From Pteria penguin (lineage: Eukaryota; Mollusca; Bivalvia; Pterioida; Pteriidae), in assembly GCA_035048485.1 (NCBI GenBank), contig CM068587.1, positions 37,194,816 to 37,258,815 of the forward strand: a stretch of DNA of 64,000 nt, read 5' to 3'. Every line of letters begins with the position of its first letter. Within the stretch, counting starts at the first letter, position 1. The translations under genes were made by a program, and so were the position numbers. The notes beneath the pieces are model-generated. The model was not told where the DNA came from. It did no database searches and saw only the letters and a program-made list of their open reading frames with translations. Below, piece after piece: positions 61,401-64,000 of the stretch.

Positions 61401-64000
61401 TATAAAGATGTAGAAAAAATAATAAACGAATCTACCTATTTACACTACAGGTTACATTTCAAGTTTTACCGATCAGATAAATATAATATAATCTAGAAGA
61501 GCGACATGGTGTCTTAAAACATAGAGACCTAAAGATAAAACAAAGACCTATTTATGTATAGTTACCACCTAAATAGGCACTGATACTGAAAAAGGTATTC
61601 CAAAGGTTTCATATTATAACCAGAAAACCATCTAAAATCAATCATATATCAAGCAAATTTTTATTTTACATATTCAAATTTATTCATTGAAAGTTTCAAT
61701 CAAACTATTAAAGATGCCAGTTTAATTTGTTATTTGTTATACATCTCTTCAACAATTTTATGTAAAATGCTACGTATCTTGCAATACGCAGAAACTTCAA
61801 TCTACCTTACGGATCAAACAGAAGAAGTAAGTCATGCTATTGCCAGGCGCAAAACACACTCTCGATTAATTTAGAATTGATATAATATTCAGCAACTATA
61901 TATATATAAACTATTGCGTTTTTACAAACGAAACCAGAAATTATTTTGATATATATATAATTTCTTATTTACTATTACTTCTAAATCTATAACATGTCAC
62001 ATCGTGTGTTCTCCACAATGAACATATAATTAACATAGCCTATGTAATTTTTACACAGCTGGACAACATAATCATCTCCAGTTCATTGCATTACGATATA
62101 AATATGTATGACTATAATTATTTCTATATATGAACAAAACTCACCAGTACACTTTGGCACATCACAGTACTCCCACCGTCTCTTGCTTGTCGTATAACAC
62201 CAAGGTTGACGTCCTGATGCATCAGGATTCCTACAATAATTTTTCTGATCTGCTAATTTCTTGGAATATTTATGTCGATGTGGACTCGTTTTTCTCCATT
62301 CTTGACAAGTTAATCCAGATTTGGTTTTGCTAATGGTTCCTCTATATTCCTCTCCCTTTTCAGTTGTCTTACAGTCTCCCGTGGCTACAAAGTTATAGCT
62401 TTTAGTGAAGTTGACGATTTGACCGATACTTTATAAAAGTTAAAGAATACTGTAATATTTACAGTTTAAAGACAATAAATCTTGATTGAAAGTGATTGTG
62501 TGCAGTATATTTGTGTATGTATGAGCAACTAACTCTATAACGTATTCGATAACTATTCGCAAAGTATACAAAGATGTACCGAAAATGAATAAAATATGCC
62601 ATTAATTAGAACATTATTGGTCATCATATAATGGATATTTCGTTCGTACTGTGCCAGTATGACTTATAGAATTAGCCCAAATTAATATTGAGTTTGTGGA
62701 AATGAATGACACGTTCATGAGTTATCAGAATTATAATTGGAAACAAAACACGTCCAAGCTTTCTCAAATCCAATAAAGAAACAGGGATTTATTTCAATTT
62801 TTAACACAACTTCTTTTATCTCTGACCATTCTCAAATTTATCTAACGTAGATTATGACGAAAATTAAGGTATTCAATGTATAACGAACTCAAATAGGATT
62901 TCAGTAGAAAGAATTTTCATCTTTGAAATTAATATGTCACTTTGAAGCCTTTTCTTTTCTTTTTTATCGAAGTGACCTTTAATCAGATTTTTTTTTTCAA
63001 AATTTTCCATTGAAAGTCGAAAAAAATATATTGAATCCTATGAAGATATTATTCAGTTTTCTTTTTTCCTATAAATACAAAACTTATGAAAACTTTCGGT
63101 AAAGTTCATATATCTTAATTCATCAAATTTCATAATCAAAAATATAATTCACCGAGAAAAATTTCTGTACTTTATTTTGTTTTCAACGAGGGGAAATAAC
63201 TCCTCTAAAGGCATTCATATGGTGCTTTCGCAAATTTTACTATCAATAACATCAACACCATCTGCCAATATAAATATTTTTATAATTATCAACCATAATG
63301 TATAGTAATTACGTTTATCGTGTGATTAGACGTTTTACAGTAATGTACCTCCATTTATTTCGTAAAGTGTTTTTCTCTCCAAATTGTTAAAATTCTTATT
63401 GGTATTTTGTACGTTGCTTCAATACTCATTCAAGTTAAGTCTTCTTGACTAGCGCTTTACATAGAAATAACGACGTATGTGAAAAACAAAAATTAAAACC
63501 ATAAAAAAAAAAGATTGCAGGAGTCGTAGAGAAATACATTATCAAAGGCGATACTATAATTCGATAAAGACAATCTGAATCTAAAATCATATTTCGAATC
63601 AAATATTTTCAGAGTACATAAACATCCAGTGCAGAATTAACTTACTTTCGTTTTTATAAAAGACACCACAAATTATTTTAATATATGTAATTTCTTACTT
63701 ACTATCATTTGTAAAATTATAATATGTCAAGAAGTTTTTGTTATATATAGTGAACATGTTATTAACATTGCGTATGTAATTCGTACAGAATTTGACGACA
63801 TGTTAAATTCTATTTCATGAAAATATGACAATAATAATTTCCATATATAAACACAACTCACCAGTACACTTTGGCACATCACAGTACTCCCAACGTCTCC
63901 TGCTTGTCGTATAACACCAAGGTTGACTTCCTGATGCATCAGGATTCCTACAATAATTTTTCTGATCTGCCAGTTTCTTGTAATATTTATGTCGATGTGG
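33757..64000 (-). CDS. Kringle / VWD-C8-TIL / DUF3011-like / EGF-repeat extracellular protein (5' end outside window)
   Basis: A large secreted or matrix-type protein. Exons in transcription order (high to low): 64000-63862 (partial), 62384-62145, 61114-61019, 60278-60043, 59530-59193, 57423-57143, 56705-56500, 56006-55817, 55142-54918, 54773-54669, 54529-54285, 53753-53440, 51946-51648, 50331-50126, 47845-47713, nineteen EGF exons (46890-46777 down to 36542-36429), 35779-35645, 34623-34519, and a tail from 33773. All junctions are GT..AG and every phase joins, giving ~1,880 codons. EGF, kringle and DUF3011-like exons are phase 1-1, as in shuffled modules. VWD-C8-TIL blocks are known in zonadhesin, IgGFc-binding protein, mucins and SCO-spondin, but I recognise no family with this exact order. 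Function is unknown; matrix, mucus or adhesive roles are inference. Confidence 0.88.
33990..34335 (-). repeat. Dispersed repeat with 'ctcacctgagcccaaggctc'
   Basis: Recognised by the opening 'actcacctgagcccaaggct', 'aatgcctttaatttcttctt' and an end near 'tcgagaaaatcttgcagg'. It is of the same broad kind as the 'agctcaccgga' repeat at 22775. It lies in the last intron of the minus-strand gene. Confidence 0.55.
34519..34623 (-). CDS. Last EGF-like exon
   Basis: A 105-bp phase 1-1 exon encodes [20 protein letters not shown] then [14 protein letters not shown], a short EGF-like module. Donor a|gtaagt. It is the last module before the tail exon. Confidence 0.8.
35299..35349 (-). repeat. Dispersed repeat segment (inverted partner at 32560-32612)
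   Basis: Reverse-complement partner of the segment at 32560. This copy is in an intron of the minus-strand gene and the other is beyond the gene's 3' end. Confidence 0.7.
35645..35779 (-). CDS. Divergent EGF-like exon
   Basis: A 135-bp phase 1-1 exon encodes [35 protein letters not shown] and SLGTCL. Six cysteines in EGF-like order, but longer than the array units and with a tryptophan-rich middle. Donor c|gtgagt. Confidence 0.8.
35845..36000 (+). mobile_element. SINE fragment related to family 2
   Basis: Has a B-box-like 'ggtttcgagtcccgtc' and the body piece 'ggtgttctgtctttcagacg', then degenerates. It lies in an intron of the minus-strand gene. Confidence 0.6.
36429..46890 (-). CDS. Array of nineteen one-exon EGF domains
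   Basis: All are phase 1-1 exons with six cysteines and the core C.NGGSC..NGNSF.CSC. Exons of 114 bp: 46890-46777, 46094-45981, 45439-45326, 43948-43835, 43104-42991, 42043-41930, 40912-40799, 39772-39659, 38724-38611, 37944-37831, 37352-37239, 36542-36429. Exons of 108 bp: 44623-44516, 43465-43358, 42679-42572, 41580-41473, 40398-40291, 39240-39133, 38370-38263. From 45439 to 38370 the two types strictly alternate: type A ([20 protein letters not shown], ending GRTCES) and type B ([20 protein letters not shown], ending GPTCEG). Any exon could be skipped without a frameshift. No calcium-binding consensus (D.NEC) was seen, nor consensus sites for Notch-type use. Confidence 0.95.
36640..36690 (+). 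mobile_element. Family 1 SINE tail fragment
   Basis: 'gttgaaagcgacataaacac' followed by 'caatcaac' is the 3' end of the family 1 SINE. Confidence 0.55.
37603..37702 (-). pseudogene. Dead EGF exon (relic)
   Basis: Between EGF exons 37944-37831 and 37352-37239 lies a copy that aligns codon for codon with the last 100 bp of a 114-bp EGF exon (GGACRD... then NCRSG*). Two G-to-A changes are inactivating: the fourth cysteine codon is tat (Tyr), and the conserved tryptophan codon is tag (stop, + strand cta at 37622-37624). The upstream splice acceptor AG is missing, though the GT after the terminal glutamate codon remains. The exon is therefore not usable. Confidence 0.88.
38850..44240 (-). mobile_element. 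Six relics of one SINE insertion inside the amplified EGF introns
   Basis: Introns between type A and type B exons carry decayed minus-strand copies of the family 1 SINE. Each starts with a 'gggttggttgattgttttac'-like tail and 'gtcgctttaaa', then 'ggaggtaattaacct'-like and 'gtggcgcaatcc'-like pieces. Approximate places: 38850-38945, 39900-40070, 41040-41225, 42175-42345, 43190-43310 and 44085-44225. The shared position shows they were copied with the exons, not inserted separately. Confidence 0.75.
40376..40497. repeat. Perfect 61-bp tandem duplication across a splice acceptor
   Basis: Positions 40376-40436 and 40437-40497 are identical. Each copy carries the EGF exon start (agagaccatgtgatg on the minus strand) and its acceptor 'tttctacag'. 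The real exon 40398-40291 uses the proximal copy. Splicing to the distal copy (exon start 40459) would read into a taa stop after about ten codons. Confidence 0.95.
46911..46954. repeat. (CAA)n microsatellite
   Basis: About fourteen uninterrupted caa units next to the first EGF exon's acceptor, followed by 'accaaaccaaacaaacaaac' and a run of C. Confidence 0.95.
47713..47845 (-). CDS. Linker exon before the EGF array
   Basis: A 133-bp exon (phase 0 to 1) encodes [30 protein letters not shown] and [10 protein letters not shown]. It corresponds to the linker half of the exon 55817-56006 and leads into the first EGF exon. The donor is g|gtaag. Confidence 0.8.
48540..49260. repeat. Degenerate tandem repeat in the intron 47846-50125
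   Basis: Blocks like 'tgacctactttcatttcagc' then 'aaagtatgtcatgaagaagc' recur near 48580, 48790, 48930, 49065 and 49205, each followed by 'aatgcaaactg' or 'ctgagagaaaggt'-like pieces. Units are ~140-210 bp and much decayed. No exon was found in this 2.3-kb intron. Confidence 0.55.
49846..50090 (+). repeat. Dispersed repeat, copy 1 (pair with 59566)
   Basis: A ~240-bp segment with 'actttttaatttagtgcact', 'atatgcgcatttc', 'tctcttcagtgatgctcc' and 'agctatgcatgagggagata'. It matches 59566-59808 closely. A short third piece is at about 56171-56222. Confidence 0.9.
50126..50331 (-). CDS. TIL domain, block B
   Basis: A 206-bp exon (phase 1 to 0) encodes [59 protein letters not shown] and [15 protein letters not shown] sequence. 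The CP.TC, CRCKD and NGKCV pattern is that of TIL domains. Same length and phases as the TIL exon of block A. Confidence 0.9.
50959..51047. repeat. Two 43-bp direct repeats
   Basis: 'gtggaataattctacgcgaa' at ~50980 recurs as 'gtggaatgattctacgcgaa' 43 bp later, in an intron. Confidence 0.8.
51648..51946 (-). CDS. C8 domain, block B
   Basis: A 299-bp exon (phase 2 to 1) encodes a C8 module: [62 protein letters not shown] and KMKFCGG. The full cysteine set is present. Exon phases match the C8 exon of block A. Confidence 0.92.
53440..54529 (-). CDS. VWD domain, block B (two exons)
   Basis: Exons 54529-54285 and 53753-53440 (intron phase 0). The first has [20 protein letters not shown] and [12 protein letters not shown]. 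The second has [29 protein letters not shown] and DDSDLPNA, including the CGxC motif. Exon phases equal those of block A. The intron between the exons contains a young SINE (53924-54192). Confidence 0.93.
53924..54192 (+). mobile_element. Family 2 SINE with target-site duplication, inside VWD domain B intron
   Basis: Same element as 18728-19008, antisense to the host gene. It starts 'ccggcgtggcctagtgg' after an A-run and ends 'aaaaatgaatcaa'. The direct repeat tcaaagaaaaa is at 53913-53923 and 54193-54203. Confidence 0.92.
54669..54773 (-). CDS. EGF/TIL-like short module before VWD block B
   Basis: A 105-bp phase 1-1 exon encodes [20 protein letters not shown] then [14 protein letters not shown]. 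It is equivalent to the exon 61019-61114 in block A (CG.NA, C.CKRGY.G.P...C). Confidence 0.82.
54918..55142 (-). CDS. DUF3011-like module
   Basis: A 225-bp phase 1-1 exon encodes [32 protein letters not shown], then [16 protein letters not shown]. The order 'V.L.R.fSr..C ... W/V.V..GC...F' recalls DUF3011, a small module best known from bacteria, which I judge from remembered pattern only. It occupies the place the kringle has in the first block. It could equally be an undescribed cysteine-rich module; the exon itself is well supported by its phases and splice sites. Confidence 0.6.
55196..55455. repeat. Long (AAT)n microsatellite with interruptions
   Basis: About 260 bp of aat/taa triplets with gta, caa and gat interruptions, in the intron before the DUF3011-like exon. 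It creates spurious long open frames (poly-N, poly-I, poly-L) in several readings. Confidence 0.97.
55817..56006 (-). CDS. Linker plus EGF-like domain exon
   Basis: A 190-bp exon (phase 0 to 1). The first half, [20 protein letters not shown], is a linker like the one at 47713-47845. The second half, [18 protein letters not shown] then [13 protein letters not shown], is an EGF-like domain with six cysteines. In block B the linker and EGF are on separate exons. Confidence 0.85.
56500..56705 (-). CDS. TIL domain, block A
   Basis: A 206-bp exon (phase 1 to 0) encodes [47 protein letters not shown] and a following [11 protein letters not shown]. This is a trypsin-inhibitor-like cysteine-rich domain, the usual partner of C8. 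The matching exon in block B is also exactly 206 bp in the same phases. Confidence 0.92.
57143..57423 (-). CDS. C8 domain, block A
   Basis: One 281-bp exon (enters in phase 2, leaves in phase 1) encodes a C8 module: [20 protein letters not shown], then [20 protein letters not shown], then [19 protein letters not shown]. The cysteine order (CG..., F..C, DCVFDYC, VC, SC, PKC) is that of the C8 domain which follows VWD in mucins and zonadhesin. Confidence 0.92.
57424..59192. other. Intron between VWD A and C8 A, no exon seen
   Basis: About 1.8 kb of AT-rich sequence. The open frames at 57460-57738 and 57475-57723 overlap on opposite strands and lack domain features. No repeat family was recognised. 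Confidence 0.55.
59193..60278 (-). CDS. VWD domain, block A (two exons)
   Basis: Exons 60278-60043 and 59530-59193 (intron phase 0). The start [20 protein letters not shown] with FQGNCKYIL is the classic VWD opening. The second exon has [13 protein letters not shown] and [16 protein letters not shown], with the CGxC motif of VWD domains, and ends in [13 protein letters not shown] modules drive assembly of mucins and von Willebrand factor. Donors are gtatgt and gttagt. The intron after it holds the dispersed repeat at 59566-59808. Confidence 0.93.
59566..59808 (+). repeat. Dispersed repeat, copy 2 (pair with 49846)
   Basis: Same element as at 49846, same orientation, with few substitutions. 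It lies in the intron within VWD domain A, just upstream of exon 59530-59193. Confidence 0.9.
60519..60546. repeat. 12-bp perfect stem with 4-nt loop
   Basis: tttatccggaca (60519-60530), a 4-nt loop, then tgtccggataaa (60535-60546). A further 'ttttccggattactggacca' follows. This may be a terminal piece of a DNA transposon. Confidence 0.6.
61019..61114 (-). CDS. EGF/TIL-like short module before VWD block A
   Basis: A 96-bp phase 1-1 exon encodes [20 protein letters not shown] followed by [11 protein letters not shown]. It is equivalent to the exon 54669-54773 before VWD block B, so each VWD block is preceded by the same kind of module. The cysteine spacing (CG..., CRCKRGY.G.P...C) resembles EGF-like modules next to VWD domains. 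Confidence 0.8.
61115..62144. other. Intron between kringle 2 and the EGF/TIL-like exon
   Basis: AT-rich, no exon recognised. Its right part (about 61930-62140) is similar to 63650-63860, the matching place beside kringle 1. Confidence 0.6.
62145..62384 (-). CDS. Kringle domain exon 2 (complete)
   Basis: One 240-bp phase 1-1 exon encodes a full kringle. It starts [20 protein letters not shown], passes [22 protein letters not shown] and PWCYT, and ends [13 protein letters not shown]. All six kringle cysteines are present. Kringles are triple-disulphide modules of secreted proteins that bind proteins or lysine-like ligands. Flanking intron sequence on the 3' side is also similar to that of kringle 1. 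Confidence 0.95.
62385..63861. other. Intron between kringle 1 and kringle 2
   Basis: AT-rich, with no recognisable exon. An EGF/TIL-like exon or VWD exon between the kringles was looked for and not seen. Confidence 0.6.
63862..64000 (-). CDS. Kringle domain exon 1 (cut by window edge)
   Basis: This is the C-terminal ~46 residues of a kringle: [20 protein letters not shown], then [19 protein letters not shown]. The NYCRNPD, PWCYT and WEYCD hallmarks and four of the six cysteines are in view; the rest lies past 64000. The exon ends in phase 1 (ctg|gtgag). It is almost the same as the kringle at 62145-62384, differing at only a few residues. Confidence 0.93.

Overview
This is animal nuclear DNA: AT-rich, intron-dense, with short exons bounded by GT..AG and many dispersed repeats. 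Repeats built from 'tgaccttgacctttgacct' blocks, tRNA-headed SINEs ending in 'caatcaaccaacc' or 'aatgaatcaatcaat', and 'gtccgtccgtc' elements are of a kind I associate with bivalve molluscs. A bivalve is therefore the best guess; the species is not resolved. There are no bacterial genes, operons or CRISPR arrays.

Left half, + strand, 2244-28088: a nearly complete cobalamin-dependent methionine synthase gene (MTR). I could place 28 consecutive exons whose reading phases all join, giving about 1177 codons to the stop. The first ~80-85 residues (start codon and first exon or exons) lie upstream of the window. The exons run through the homocysteine-binding, folate-binding, cap plus B12-binding and AdoMet reactivation domains, with catalytic zinc cysteines and the B12-ligand histidine present. 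The introns hold SINEs, two hairpin elements (9200-9407, 13349-13476) and ~170-bp tandem arrays.

Middle, 28.1-33.7 kb: the MTR 3' flank, a ~1.7 kb minisatellite of ~55-bp units (29.7-31.4 kb), low-value repeat sequence, and a 37-bp minisatellite of eight exact-length units (33089-33384). No gene is supported here. The two genes are convergent, tail to tail.

Right half, - strand, 64000 down to ~33.7 kb: a large multidomain secreted-type gene whose 5' end lies beyond the window. From N to C it encodes a kringle (cut by the window edge), a second kringle, an EGF-like module, a VWD-C8-TIL block, a linker/EGF exon, a DUF3011-like module, an EGF-like module, a second VWD-C8-TIL block, a linker, nineteen one-exon EGF domains, two divergent EGF-like exons and a short tail. 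About 37 exons join without a phase conflict. Thirteen or more central EGF exons alternate between a 114-bp type and a 108-bp type. Introns amplified with them carry relics of one ancestral SINE insertion. The locus also shows a duplicated kringle exon, a dead EGF exon (two G-to-A changes, one making a stop) and a perfect 61-bp tandem duplication of a splice acceptor. This gene is the most interesting object in the window. Its architecture suggests an extracellular matrix, mucus, shell or adhesive protein, but function cannot be assigned from sequence alone.
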